A stretch of 64,000 nt of DNA. It comes from Shewanella gelidimarina (GTDB taxonomy: Bacteria > Pseudomonadota > Gammaproteobacteria > Enterobacterales > Shewanellaceae). The notes beneath the pieces are model-generated. The model was not told where the DNA came from. It made no database searches and saw nothing but the letters and a program-made list of their open reading frames with translations. Positions 1 through 8,833 of the stretch are shown in pieces. Position 1 is the first letter of the stretch, and every line of letters begins with the position of its first letter. The DNA lies in NCBI RefSeq assembly GCF_023283945.1, contig NZ_JAKIKW010000004.1, positions 186,001-250,000 of the forward strand, in the 5' to 3' direction. The position numbers and the translations under genes are program-made.

Positions 1-1
1 A

Positions 2-286
2 ACACCGATTATCACATTTGATACCGAAGAAGAGGCTATCGCACTGGCCAATGACACTGAGTACGGCTTAGCGGCGTATTTCTATTCTAGAGACATTGGC
101 CGAGTATGGCGTGTCGGTGAAGGATTGGAGTATGGCATGGTCGGTGTCAACGAAGGCATCATCTCCAATGCCGCGGCGCCGTTTGGTGGTGTTAAGCAAT
201 CGGGTAATGGTCGTGAAGGTTCTAAGTATGGTCTAGATGACTATATGGAAATTAAATACCTTTGTATGGGTGGTTTAGATCGTTAA
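2..286 (+). CDS. gabD: Succinate-semialdehyde dehydrogenase, C-terminal part (cut by window edge)
   Basis: This is the last 94 codons of an aldehyde dehydrogenase; the start lies outside the window. The visible part has the conserved C-terminal ALDH block [17 protein letters not shown], followed by a Y-M-E-I-K-Y-L-C tail very like the end of GabD. GabD oxidises succinate semialdehyde to succinate with NAD(P)+ in the cytoplasm, the second step of GABA breakdown. The gabT gene directly downstream supports this identity over other ALDH members. The catalytic Cys and Glu are not in view. Oddly, the last 13 codons plus stop form the first unit of a 45-bp tandem array running into the intergenic region. 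Confidence 0.88.
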   Translation, partial: TPIITFDTEEEAIALANDTEYGLAAYFYSRDIGRVWRVGEGLEYGMVGVNEGIISNAAAPFGGVKQSGNGREGSKYGLDDYMEIKYLCMGGLDR

Positions 287-469
287 TTAATGACAATCAA
301 ATATCAGTGTATGGGTGGTTTAGACCGTTAATTAATGGAAGTTGAACATCAGTGTATAGCTGATTTAGGCCGTTAATTTATGGAAGTTGAACATCAGTGT
401 ATAGCTGATTTAGACGGTTAATGAATGGAAATTAAATATCAGTGTATAGCTGGTTTAGACCGCTAGCAG
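245..469 (+). repeat. 45-bp tandem repeat, five units, derived from the gabD 3' end
   Basis: Five head-to-tail units of exactly 45 bp begin at 245, 290, 335, 380 and 425. Unit 1 is the genuine end of gabD (codons from the ATG at 245 through the stop) plus three bases. Each later unit keeps an ATG, twelve further codons and an in-frame stop at the same place, for example M-T-I-K-Y-Q-C-M-G-G-L-D-R-stop in unit 2 and M-E-V-E-H-Q-C-I-A-D-L-G-R-stop in unit 3. Units 3 and 4 are the closest pair. The array fills most of the gap before gabT. It is not CRISPR: there are no unique spacers. Confidence 0.95.
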
Positions 470-512
470 TAAGGATTTAATTTTTAACGGCTTTGATAAT
501 AGGATGATGGTA

Positions 513-1793
513 ATGACAAACAGTGGCTTACAAGATAGAAAAGTGAAGGTTATCGCACGTGGTCAAGGTAATGCCTACCCGGTGTATGTGGACCGGGCAC
601 TGAATGCTGAGCTTTGGGATGTCGAAGGTAAGCGTTATATTGATTTTGGTACCGGTATTGCCGTCTGTAATACCGGTCATAGTCATCCTAAAGTGGTGGC
701 AGCAGTCAAGGCCCAGCTTGATAAGTTTAGTCACACTTGTGTGATGATCAATCCTTATGAATCAGCCGTTGAGCTGGCAGAAAAGCTGACAGAATTAGCG
801 CCAGGGGACAGTGATAAAAAAGCCATATTTGTCACCACGGGTGCGGAGGCGGTTGAAAACTGCGTCAAAATTGCCAGAGCCCATACTGGCCGCCGTGGCG
901 TGATCGCCTTTAATTGTGGCTTTCATGGGCGGACTAATTTGACCATGGCGCTGACGGGCAAAATTAGCCCTTATAAACATCTATTTGGTCCGTTTCCTGG
1001 TGATATTTACCACGCGCCTTTTCCAATGGCTTTTCATGATGTGTCGGTTAAAGAGTCACTCAAAGCGTTAGATAACTTGTTTAAAGTCGATATTGCCCCA
1101 AGCGATGTCGCGGCGATTATTGTCGAGCCAGTTCAAGGCGAAGGGGGTTTTTATGTCGCCCCGGCAGCATTTTTACAGGCGTTACGTGACTTGTGCGATC
1201 AACATGGCATCGTGCTGATTGCCGATGAGATCCAAACTGGATTTGGTCGTACTGGCAAGATGTTCAGTTTTGAACATGCCAAGGTTGAACCCGACTTGAT
1301 CACTATGGCCAAAGGCATTGCCGGTGGTTTTCCTATTGCTGCGGTTGTCGGTAAGAGTGAGATCATGGATGCTCCTTTACCGGGCGGTCTGGGTGGCACT
1401 TACGGTGGCTCTCCTGTTGGCTGCGTTGCGGCACTTGCTGTGCTTGAGATCATTGAAGAGCAAAACCTGGTTCAGCGCTCAGATCAGATAGGCCAAATTT
1501 TCAATGAACAGCTAACGTTACTGCAATCAAGCTATCCTCATTTGATTGGTGAAGTGCGAAATCAAGGCGCTATGATTGCCATCGAGTTGGTGAGCCATGG
1601 TGACAGCGAACAGCCTAATTCCGCGCTGACACAAGCGATTATTGCTAAGGCTGCAGAGCATGGATTGATCCTGCTTGCCTGTGGGTTTTATGGCAACGTG
1701 ATCCGTTTTTTACCTGCGTTGACGATATCTGATGAGTTGATCTATGAAGGGTTAAGCAACTTTACTGAGTTGTTTAGTGAATTAGCAGATTAG
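513..1793 (+). CDS. gabT: 4-aminobutyrate aminotransferase
   Basis: PLP-dependent class III aminotransferase that moves the amino group of GABA to 2-oxoglutarate, giving succinate semialdehyde and glutamate in the cytoplasm. Sequence shows the family order: N-terminal WDVEGKRYIDFGTGIAV, TTGAEAVENCVKIAR (PLP phosphate site), the IVEPVQGEGGFYV block, IADEIQTGFGRTG, and DLITMAKGIAGGFP with the PLP lysine (residue 267 from this start). Three ATGs (504, 507, 513) are possible; I chose 513 because AGGA at 501-504 is well spaced and the resulting 426 aa equals the usual length. It follows gabD as in GABA operons. A strong terminator follows. Confidence 0.93.
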   Translation: MTNSGLQDRKVKVIARGQGNAYPVYVDRALNAELWDVEGKRYIDFGTGIAVCNTGHSHPKVVAAVKAQLDKFSHTCVMINPYESAVELAEKLTELAPGDSDKKAIFVTTGAEAVENCVKIARAHTGRRGVIAFNCGFHGRTNLTMALTGKISPYKHLFGPFPGDIYHAPFPMAFHDVSVKESLKALDNLFKVDIAPSDVAAIIVEPVQGEGGFYVAPAAFLQALRDLCDQHGIVLIADEIQTGFGRTGKMFSFEHAKVEPDLITMAKGIAGGFPIAAVVGKSEIMDAPLPGGLGGTYGGSPVGCVAALAVLEIIEEQNLVQRSDQIGQIFNEQLTLLQSSYPHLIGEVRNQGAMIAIELVSHGDSEQPNSALTQAIIAKAAEHGLILLACGFYGNVIRFLPALTISDELIYEGLSNFTELFSELAD

Positions 1794-1811
1794 CCAAGTG
1801 ACTTGAACTAC

Positions 1812-1850
1812 AGAACTTGGCGGATCAGCTCTGCCAAGTTCTACTTTTTT
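1812..1850 (+). terminator. Rho-independent terminator after gabT
   Basis: Perfect 10-bp inverted repeat AGAACTTGGC (1812-1821) and GCCAAGTTCT (1833-1842) with an 11-nt loop, followed by AC and a run of six T. It ends the gabD-gabT transcript before the lysR gene. Confidence 0.88.
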
Positions 1851-1991
1851 AACACTGTCCCCCGCCACGGCATTGATCATCTATGCTTGCATTTGTTACG
1901 CCGCCGAATAAATTGAACGGCGCGACTATTTTTTGATTAAAAAGGTTTACCATAGAGCTAAATTTAGTGTTGTCTAAAAGGCTATTAACAA

Positions 1992-2882
1992 ATGAGTCAA
2001 CTCACCAGAATTCATTATTTCAATACGGTAGCCGAATTAGGAAGTATTTCAGCCGCGAGCAATTTTTATGATATCCAGCCATCTTCCATATCGAGACAAA
2101 TATCGGTACTGGAAAAAGAACTGGGGGTGAGATTATTAAACCGTAATACGCGAAATTTAGGGCTAACGGAGGCCGGAAGGAAATACTTCGAATATTCCCA
2201 AAGAATAATTTCTGAGATTGACTCCGCGAAAAGAGCCGTTAGCGATTTGCAGGATAAACCTCAGGGCGTTCTTCGAGTGAGTTTGACCGTTGGATTTGGT
2301 GAAATGGTGATCTTACCGCGAGTCGCTAGGTTTATGGAAAAATACCCAGAAATCAAGCTGGAGCTTGAGTTAACTGAACGTGTCGTGGATATGGTTGATG
2401 AAAATATCGATATCGCGGTTAGAAGCGGACTGCTGCATGACTCTAATCTGGTTGCGACACATCTGCAGGATAATAACTTTATACTTTGTGCCAGCCCGAG
2501 CTACTTGAAAAAATACGGTGTACCTCTGTCACCAAGTGAATTAATAGATCATACGTGTTTATGCTATGGATTCGTGGGTTGGAAAGAGTGGTATCTGTTG
2601 GGCGATGCCGCACAGCAAATTCCCTTGTCTAATCGCATCACGATAAACTCCGTTAATGGTCAAAAGCAACTGATCACCAATGACTCTGGTATAGCACTTA
2701 TCCCTGGCTGGGCAGTTAAAGAAGATGTTAAGCAGGGAAGATTATCGGTCATCATGCCTGCACTGACTTTTAGCCCATCTGAAAAGTTAACCTCAACGTA
2801 TGCCATTTATCAAAACCGAGAATTTGTTTCACCCAAAATAAGAGTGTTTTTAGATTTTATAAAGCAAGAGTTACTCCCGTAA
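1992..2882 (+). CDS. LysR-family transcriptional regulator
   Basis: 296-aa LysR-type regulator. Residues about 1-60 form the winged helix-turn-helix (LTRIHYFNTVAELGSISAAS, then PSSISRQISVLEKELGVRLL), and about 90-290 the periplasmic-binding-like effector domain. It resembles the CrgA/DsdC-type group in which an N-terminal R-N-T-R-N-L-G-L-T-E-A-G wing is common. It stands alone downstream of the gabT terminator and convergent to the porin gene, so its target is not obvious from position. A role in GABA use is possible but not shown. The family call is firm; effector and regulon are unknown. Confidence 0.88.
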   Translation: MSQLTRIHYFNTVAELGSISAASNFYDIQPSSISRQISVLEKELGVRLLNRNTRNLGLTEAGRKYFEYSQRIISEIDSAKRAVSDLQDKPQGVLRVSLTVGFGEMVILPRVARFMEKYPEIKLELELTERVVDMVDENIDIAVRSGLLHDSNLVATHLQDNNFILCASPSYLKKYGVPLSPSELIDHTCLCYGFVGWKEWYLLGDAAQQIPLSNRITINSVNGQKQLITNDSGIALIPGWAVKEDVKQGRLSVIMPALTFSPSEKLTSTYAIYQNREFVSPKIRVFLDFIKQELLP

Positions 2883-2952
2883 AACCCATAAGAAACCAAT
2901 CTGATCGCGGTGGGCTATCTTGCGATTAATAAAGCTAGCTTGCTCTATTAAA

Positions 2953-4335
2953 TCAAAATTTTACTGCAAACGAAGTCATAAAGAATTCTGAGTCTTGCCC
3001 TTTACTCTCTTCAATAAAGTCACCAACATCGGTGTGGGTGTAAAAGCTCTGCAGAGATAAAAAATGAGTGATCTGCCAAGTTGCGGTTAGATTAAATTGG
3101 GTTCCATAGAAGCTATGATGACTTGTTTCAGATGTGAGTATTGGCACCCCTGGATTTACGTATAATGCGTCATCTTTTGATGCCCTCCATAGGAAATCCG
3201 CCCCTAAAAACACGGTAAGATTAGGCGCGATTTGTAGATTGGCGAACGGCTGAATATCCTTAATATTACCGGGTGCAAATAGGGCGGACTCAGAGACATA
3301 AGCGGCATTAGGAAATAAGGCATTATAGGTGCCCAGTTCACCGTCTTGAGAATTGCTATCACCACTTGCATAGTTAATGCGGACTCCAATCTCATTTAGC
3401 CAATCAAGGTTTTCGATAAGCAAGCTCGTTTCACTCGCAAACCCCCAGGCGGAAATATCATATTGCTCAAAATCGCCAAACTGATACGTTAACTCGTAAT
3501 CAAACTGTATAGGCCCTATTTTTTTGTAAAAACGTGTCCCTATGCTGTGACGTTGTTCTTTTCCTATTCCTTGTTCATATACTTTACGGTCATGATTATA
3601 GCCGTAGTAAAATAGGTCCATCGATACGTCATTGTCCCAAGTGACGAAAGCATTGGCATGAACGCCGTATAATCTTCTATCAGAACTCGATGAATCTTTA
3701 AATGACTCCTTTTGGGCTTGTACTTCCTGCATATAAAAAATATCAAATGTGCTTTTTGAAGCCCCTTTAATGGTGACATTAATGCCATCGAATGCTCGCC
3801 TTTGATTGGGCCCTTCTCTTACTCCCGTTTTCTTACCGCTGCCTAAAATAAACTCTTGACGGCCAAGCTTAATTTTTCCCCAATCAGTCTTAGTTTCATA
3901 AAATGCTTGCTGGATATCTAACGCTGATTCATCTAATGGACGTGGGCCATGAGTTAAACCATCTTCGGTGTATTGGGCGAGTTGCACGAATAACCGAGAA
4001 GACTCCAAGTGCAAGTCTGCATGTAACATAAAGCGTTGTAATCGAGAGTTTGATGAGTCATCTGATACCAAGGCAAACATTTGATTTGAATAGTGCTCGT
4101 AACGAGCACGGTAGTCTCCACCGATTGTTAAGTAAGCAGCTCTGCTGTCTGTTAGCGCTATGCGCTTAAGTGTTGCAAATGTCTCACCCTGGTTAGCTTT
4201 AAAATCATCATAGTTTTCAAGCCAGCGGAAAAAGCGAAGACGCTCTCCCCAATCGGCTGAAGTCTCTTCAGCCCAAGCTAAATTCGATATAAAAAAAGCG
4301 CTTATAAGTGAAACAATCTTTAATGAATTCAACAT
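2953..4335 (-). CDS. Outer-membrane beta-barrel protein, alginate_export family
   Basis: 460 aa with an N-terminal signal peptide (hydrophobic stretch to about residue 22, ending ...NLAWA). The mature part is rich in alternating aromatic strands and ends in F, as outer-membrane barrels do. Family features are GGDYRARYEHY near residue 72, KLGRQEFILGSG, RRAFDGINV, and a late R-I-N-Y-A-S-G-D ... TYNALFPNAAYVSES block typical of the alginate export domain. Such proteins are channels for anionic polymers or small substrates; many members have nothing to do with alginate, and no alginate genes are nearby. The substrate is unknown. An NTF2-like gene lies 43 bp upstream on the same strand. Confidence 0.75.
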   Translation of the reverse strand: MLNSLKIVSLISAFFISNLAWAEETSADWGERLRFFRWLENYDDFKANQGETFATLKRIALTDSRAAYLTIGGDYRARYEHYSNQMFALVSDDSSNSRLQRFMLHADLHLESSRLFVQLAQYTEDGLTHGPRPLDESALDIQQAFYETKTDWGKIKLGRQEFILGSGKKTGVREGPNQRRAFDGINVTIKGASKSTFDIFYMQEVQAQKESFKDSSSSDRRLYGVHANAFVTWDNDVSMDLFYYGYNHDRKVYEQGIGKEQRHSIGTRFYKKIGPIQFDYELTYQFGDFEQYDISAWGFASETSLLIENLDWLNEIGVRINYASGDSNSQDGELGTYNALFPNAAYVSESALFAPGNIKDIQPFANLQIAPNLTVFLGADFLWRASKDDALYVNPGVPILTSETSHHSFYGTQFNLTATWQITHFLSLQSFYTHTDVGDFIEESKGQDSEFFMTSFAVKF

Positions 4336-4378
4336 GAGCTGACACCATTTATTTAACCGGTGAGACGATAAAATAGGC

Positions 4379-4951
4379 CTATTTCAAACCAACTTGACGG
4401 TTCCAGTCTGCGTTGTCCCAAAATAAGTACTCTTCGGCAATACGGCCATTTTCCCATCGTGCAATGGTTGCTATTTTTAAACTCACGGTCTTGTTTGTAG
4501 GCTTTAAAACGGTGCCATCTTTTAATATAAGCGGTTTAACCCAACGACCTTCAGATATACTAATACCGGCAGTCCATTCACCAAAACCAAAGCCAACAAT
4601 ATGCTCTTTAACTTTGAAATCAAAAGTATCAAACAATAAGTCTAATTCTTCAGAATGAGGTTTAAAGGGGGATGTTTGGGTACCATCAGCGTTGTGTACT
4701 ATGACATTGTCAGCATGAATTTCACCAATACGGGCCATGTCACGGCTATTAAATGCAACAAGATCGAGTTCGTCGAACGTTTTTAGATGCACCATAGTTT
4801 GCGAACGTTCGGCATTATGGCTAGCAACTTGGGCTTCTAATTTTGCGATCTGCGCTTTTAATTCAGCAACGGATTCAGCCGCAAAAGCGTTACCCGTTAA
4901 TAAACTTAAAGCCACGGTGGTTAATATTAATATTGATTTAATTGATTTCAT
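4379..4951 (-). CDS. Secreted NTF2-like / SnoaL-like protein
   Basis: 190 aa from the chosen start. The longer reading frame begins at 4963, but GGAG seven bases upstream of the ATG at 4951 and the signal peptide M-K-S-I-K-S-I-L-I...GNAFA fix this start. After the signal comes a short charged coiled segment (SVAELKAQIAKLEAQVASHN), then a domain with the NTF2 pattern: FNSRDMARIGEIHADNVIVHNADG, a conserved acidic and aromatic region, and a closing RIAEEYLFWDNADW. Related proteins include ester cyclases and polyketide cyclases, but many have no known reaction. It probably acts in the periplasm. It lies between the SDR gene and the porin on the same strand, possibly as one transcript. Confidence 0.72.
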   Translation of the reverse strand: MKSIKSILILTTVALSLLTGNAFAAESVAELKAQIAKLEAQVASHNAERSQTMVHLKTFDELDLVAFNSRDMARIGEIHADNVIVHNADGTQTSPFKPHSEELDLLFDTFDFKVKEHIVGFGFGEWTAGISISEGRWVKPLILKDGTVLKPTNKTVSLKIATIARWENGRIAEEYLFWDNADWNRQVGLK

Positions 4952-5067
4952 TTTAATCTCCAATTTAAATTATGTCGTGAGTATTTGTTTATTCGGTTAG
5001 AACATCGTTTTAATTCAATTTCAATTTTAAAATAGAGGAATGCCAACGATAATTAGGCATGTGTTTT

Positions 5068-5679
5068 TCAGGCTTGCTCAGGTAATGGTAGGCCTCCCCA
5101 AGCGCGATAAACCTTACCCGTGTCCATTCCCAGAATTGAATCTATATAGTACAGCGCGACATCTCTTGCGGTGACCAATCCAGTTCGAACCTTGTCTTGT
5201 TCTACGACTGGGGCTGGACTTACTACATTTAGACGCATATCGTTTTTTAATAAGGGGGCCGATTGTGAAACATAGGTATCGATGGCGGCATTAAATGGAC
5301 CTGTTGCTAAGCTGTACTCATTTGGGTAATGAGATAAAAACCCGCTGGTTAACGTGACTGAACCCCCTTGGTTAAGATACTTTTGAGCCAATGCCACAAT
5401 GCGAAACTGTGCAATAAGCTTTCTCTGGGCGCCCAGTAAAATATCTACATCATTCAAAGTGCTATAAGGTTTAAAGTTGCTATCGCCACCGACAGCAACT
5501 ACCACGGCATCAACATCGGTGACTTGTTGAAAAACTGACTCAACGGCAGTTGCATCTGTGTAGTCAGCAATTATTGGCCCACTTCTAGAGCTAATACCAA
5601 TAACGTCATGTTCAGGCTTTAGCAGGTTGACGACTTCACGTCCTATTTTTCCTGTGGCACCAAATACTAGGATTTTCAT
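5068..5679 (-). CDS. NAD(P)-binding short-chain dehydrogenase-like protein
   Basis: 203 aa, cytoplasmic. The N-terminus MKILVFGATGKIGREVV is a Rossmann dinucleotide-binding motif (G-A-T-G-K-I-G), and DVDAVVVAVGG occupies the place of the SDR NNAG motif. A Y...K pair of the classical SDR type is not clear: the region after SLATGPFNAAID has lost the usual YxxxK, so this is an atypical (NmrA- or YbjT-like) member or a sensor rather than a proven enzyme. Short length fits such proteins. Neighbours are a LysR gene upstream and the NTF2-like gene downstream, all on the minus strand. Substrate unknown. Confidence 0.75.
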   Translation of the reverse strand: MKILVFGATGKIGREVVNLLKPEHDVIGISSRSGPIIADYTDATAVESVFQQVTDVDAVVVAVGGDSNFKPYSTLNDVDILLGAQRKLIAQFRIVALAQKYLNQGGSVTLTSGFLSHYPNEYSLATGPFNAAIDTYVSQSAPLLKNDMRLNVVSPAPVVEQDKVRTGLVTARDVALYYIDSILGMDTGKVYRAWGGLPLPEQA

Positions 5680-5954
5680 TGTTGTATTCCTTTGCTTTCT
5701 AATTTGAAAACAAGTGTAGTTCAGCCTCCTTTATTTCTGTATGGCGAGTAATTGAAAATCAGTTTTCTTGATTTGCAAAAAATAGTAGTGCTAAATTTAA
5801 ACTAAGAGTCACGTTAGTTAGAGCCGTATCGCGACGTAGCTGATATGAATGAGCCAACTTATTCAATTGGCTTATAAGAGGGAAGTCTTTAAGGTTAGCG
5901 GGATATTTTAAACATCCAAGCTGTTATTTATACGCTTTCATTACCGTGATTTTT

Positions 5955-6851
5955 TCAAAGGAAATGTTGTGTATCGATATGAGCAACTAGGTATTCAATA
6001 ACCGATTTAATCATGGGGCTGCCGGTACTTTTCTGGTGGTATAGAATCGAGATATCAAATTCCAGCGCACACTCTGGTAATAACTCAATAAGCCGGCCTT
6101 GGCGGATACTTTCATTAACAAACATCTCTGGTACTTGTGCTATACCCACCCCCGCCTCACATAAAATTACCGCGCATTCTGCATCGTTAACCGCCATTGG
6201 ACCGTCAATATGTACACTGTTGATCCCACCTTCGGTATTGGTAAACCCCCATCTTTTTGCATTCGCAATAGAATTATCAACAATACAAACATGCCTATTC
6301 AAACTTCCAAAATCCAGCGGTGCACCAAACTGTTCAACGTAAGACAAACTCGTCACTAATCGTATTGTTTGCTTGCCAACTTTCTTAGCAATGAAGTTGG
6401 AATCAGGCAGTTTACTGATCCTTAAGGCTATATCGATCCCTTCTTCAATCATGTCATTAAAATCATCCGACAGTAACAAGTCCAAATGAATACCTGGAAA
6501 CTCCGTATGAAAATGAGGCAACACATATTCACACAGCCTTTTTCCAATGATGACGGGGGCGGTGATTTTAATAACCCCAGTAAGCTCGATATTTTCAACG
6601 CTATCAGGTTGTTCAAGTGACTCAACGGCAACAACAATGTGTTTTATTTTTTCGTAGTACGCCTTGCCTTCTAAACTTAAGTTTAGCCTCCGTGTCGAGC
6701 GATAAATCAGCTTTCTACCTAGCCAAGCTTCTAGCTCATTTAAGTTTTTAGACACCACTGAATTGGCTATCCCTAATCGTTTCGCGGCTGCTGTCATTGT
6801 TCCTTCTTCAACGACGGCGTTGAAAATCGTCATTGCTTTTAATTTATCCAT
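5955..6851 (-). CDS. LysR-family transcriptional regulator, divergent from the DUF5519 operon
   Basis: 298 aa starting MDKLKAMTIFNAVVEEGTMT; an in-frame ATG four codons earlier (6863) is a weaker choice. Residues 1-60 are the winged helix-turn-helix with AAKRLGIANSVVSKNLNELE, followed by RRLNLSLEGKAYYE and a C-terminal effector domain. It is divergent from the gene at 6955 with about 100 bp between, the classic arrangement for a LysR regulator controlling the neighbouring operon (DUF5519, FMN reductase, GST). It could also control the SDR gene downstream on its own strand. The effector is unknown; flavin or electrophile-related signals are an inference from the target genes. Confidence 0.88.
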   Translation of the reverse strand: MDKLKAMTIFNAVVEEGTMTAAAKRLGIANSVVSKNLNELEAWLGRKLIYRSTRRLNLSLEGKAYYEKIKHIVVAVESLEQPDSVENIELTGVIKITAPVIIGKRLCEYVLPHFHTEFPGIHLDLLLSDDFNDMIEEGIDIALRISKLPDSNFIAKKVGKQTIRLVTSLSYVEQFGAPLDFGSLNRHVCIVDNSIANAKRWGFTNTEGGINSVHIDGPMAVNDAECAVILCEAGVGIAQVPEMFVNESIRQGRLIELLPECALEFDISILYHQKSTGSPMIKSVIEYLVAHIDTQHFL

Positions 6852-6954
6852 GATTTTTCTCAATTCGCAAAATATATTTTCTTATTTTGCGGTATTAAGA
6901 AGTAAAGTCAAATTATCTATACTGGCGCCATTAAGTGATTAGTTGGAGTGAATA

Positions 6955-7443
6955 ATGGTGACATTGAAATTATCTAAAAGAGTGGGTGTGAAACCAAGAA
7001 CAAATCCTGTGCCGCCACATTTACAGCACGATCTACACAGTCCTCGAGACATATATCATTCACTTGCCGATTGGATGTTTAATGCATTCCCTAAATCTAG
7101 AGAACACAGAACCTTAATTTCTGTGCCTTCAAGTCGAGCAATGTGGCTGGATGAGAACATTAATAATACGCCAATAGATGGTTTTATGCCGCCTCCAACT
7201 GAAAGCCGTGAATTTGCCCATTTACATAAAGATGGCAGCATCCATGTTTGTCTGCCAGAGCGGGATATTGAGGCGGTACTTGACGCGAAATGGGGAGAGC
7301 CTCATCCCTATAAGAAATATGGTGTAAATGAAATTTTGGTCTATGCCCCTCAAAATATAAAAGAAATGGAAACGTTAAAACAAGTCATTGTTGCTAGTTA
7401 TGAATACCTAACAAACGAAACATATATCCCTACTGAGCAATGA
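6955..7443 (+). CDS. DUF5519 / luciferase-domain small protein
   Basis: 162 aa, no signal peptide or membrane segment. Conserved pieces fit the DUF5519 family (Pfam named it Luciferase, although no light emission is implied here): SVPSSRAMWLD, EFAHLHKDGSIHVCLPERD, and WGEPHPYKKYG followed by ILVYAPQNIKEMETLK. The histidines in the H-L-H and G-E-P-H-P motifs are the family's hallmark. ATG at 6955 has GGAG at the right spacing. It is the first gene of an apparent three-gene operon with an FMN reductase (17-bp gap) and a GST-like protein (11-bp gap), transcribed away from a LysR gene. The reaction is unknown. Confidence 0.7.
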   Translation: MVTLKLSKRVGVKPRTNPVPPHLQHDLHSPRDIYHSLADWMFNAFPKSREHRTLISVPSSRAMWLDENINNTPIDGFMPPPTESREFAHLHKDGSIHVCLPERDIEAVLDAKWGEPHPYKKYGVNEILVYAPQNIKEMETLKQVIVASYEYLTNETYIPTEQ

Positions 7444-7460
7444 TAAGACGAGAGTGAGCA

Positions 7461-8000
7461 ATGAAAAAAATTATCGCATTTACTGGCAGTAACCATAGTC
7501 ATTCTATTCATCAACAATTGCTAAATATCGCCGTGGGGAAGGTAATGCAAAACGAAGTCACAATGCTAGATCTAAGTGATTATCCATTACCTATATATAG
7601 CGTCGATATTGAAGTTAATGGCATTCCTGAAGAGGTATACCAGCTCAAAAAAGAGTTGGTAAAGCACGATGCCATTATTATCGCAGCACCAGAACATAAT
7701 GGTTCAATGCCTGCGTACTTGAAAAATGTTATTGACTGGTTGTCACGACTGGTACCACCCAAAACCCCGTTTTTTGGTGATGAGGCAAAACCCGTGTTGC
7801 TGATGAGCACTTCTCCTGGAGTGACGGGTGGCGCCACCAATATAAAATCAATGGCAGCGCTTATGCCCTGGTGGGGTGGCGATGTAAAAGCAACCTATAG
7901 CCTTGGCAGCTATTTCGAAAAAATGATTGATGGAAAGTTAACCGCCACTGCTGATCAAGAATTAACTGACATCATTAAATTATTTGAAACTCAATTATAG
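7461..8000 (+). CDS. NADPH-dependent FMN reductase family protein
   Basis: 179 aa flavodoxin-fold protein. MKKIIAFTGSNHSHSIHQQLL is the FMN phosphate loop (residues 8-15), and PEHNGSMPAYLKNVIDWLSR is the signature of the NADPH_FMN_red family (near residues 75-95), which includes chromate/quinone reductases and azoreductases. It would reduce FMN, quinones or other electron acceptors with NAD(P)H in the cytoplasm. It sits between the DUF5519 gene and a glutathione transferase, so a role in handling quinones or electrophiles together with the GST is a reasonable inference. Full family length; start supported by a purine-rich GAGAGTGAG upstream. Confidence 0.85.
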   Translation: MKKIIAFTGSNHSHSIHQQLLNIAVGKVMQNEVTMLDLSDYPLPIYSVDIEVNGIPEEVYQLKKELVKHDAIIIAAPEHNGSMPAYLKNVIDWLSRLVPPKTPFFGDEAKPVLLMSTSPGVTGGATNIKSMAALMPWWGGDVKATYSLGSYFEKMIDGKLTATADQELTDIIKLFETQL

Positions 8001-8011
8001 GAATTTTTAGA

Positions 8012-8833
8012 ATGGCTTACATGAAGCAAGGGCAATGGCAGGCTAAGGGTGAATTATCACAATTGCAGCGCGTAGATACATTTAACGCGTTTGCTTCATT
8101 AGACAAAGATCGATTCCATTTGTATGTTTCTTATGGATGTCCCTTTGCTCATAGAGCCATTCTTGTTATTGCTCTACTGGGGCTAGAAGAGTATGTTTCA
8201 GTCTCTTCTGTTGCACCACTAAAAGGTAATAATGGCTGGGAGTTTAGTGAAGAGTATAGTGATCCACTAACACCAAGACGTTACTTATATCAAGTCTATC
8301 AAGATGCCAAACAGGATTATTCTGGACGTATATCGGTGCCTGTTTTATGGGATAAAAAGCTCAGTACCATTGTTAGTAATGACTCTTTTGAAATAAGTAA
8401 ATGGCTAGCAAAGCAGGAATTATCGCGCTCTAAAGTAGACTTAATGCCAGAGCAATATCAAGAGGACATTGAAGCGCAATGCCAGTGGATTAACACAAAT
8501 ATCAACACATTGCCCTTTAAAGCAGGTTTTAGCACCAATCAACATGAGCATGAAGAAGCAACCAATGCATTTTTTGAGAACCTAACGGTATTAGATAATA
8601 AGTTGGCTCAGCATCAATACTATCATGGTGCGGATATCAGCCTCAGTGACCTATTTATTGTGCCCACTTTAGTTCAGCTGGAATTAGTTTACGCCACTCA
8701 TTTTAAAATGAACGTTCAGCCGCTTAGTCATTTTAAATATGTTTACTCGTATCTGACCCTCCTCATGAGTGATAAAGCGATCTGCTCCACCTTCCATATT
8801 GATTTTATCAAAAAAACGTATTTTTCTGCGTAA
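8012..8833 (+). CDS. Glutathione S-transferase, glutathionyl-hydroquinone reductase-like
   Basis: 273 aa. The thioredoxin-fold half carries SYGCPFAHRAIL with Cys43, equivalent to the CPWAHR active-site motif of Xi-class GSTs (YqjG/PcpF), which reduce glutathionyl-hydroquinones. A later SVPVLWDKKLSTIVSNDSFE matches the cis-proline and glutathione-binding block; the C-terminal half is helical with a D-I-S-L-S-D-L-F motif typical of GST_C. It is shorter than the usual 310-330 aa and the motif has F for W, so it may be a divergent branch. It is the last gene of the LysR-flanked operon and pairs naturally with the upstream flavin/quinone reductase. Substrate not known. Confidence 0.8.
   Translation: MAYMKQGQWQAKGELSQLQRVDTFNAFASLDKDRFHLYVSYGCPFAHRAILVIALLGLEEYVSVSSVAPLKGNNGWEFSEEYSDPLTPRRYLYQVYQDAKQDYSGRISVPVLWDKKLSTIVSNDSFEISKWLAKQELSRSKVDLMPEQYQEDIEAQCQWINTNINTLPFKAGFSTNQHEHEEATNAFFENLTVLDNKLAQHQYYHGADISLSDLFIVPTLVQLELVYATHFKMNVQPLSHFKYVYSYLTLLMSDKAICSTFHIDFIKKTYFSA

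Noticed and set aside
245-469. CRISPR-like regular spacing
   Set aside because: Units are contiguous tandem copies of a gene end with no unique spacers; no cas genes are present.
4413-5000. Plus-strand frames opposite the NTF2-like gene
   Set aside because: They lie antisense to a gene with a clear signal peptide, domain and ribosome-binding site.
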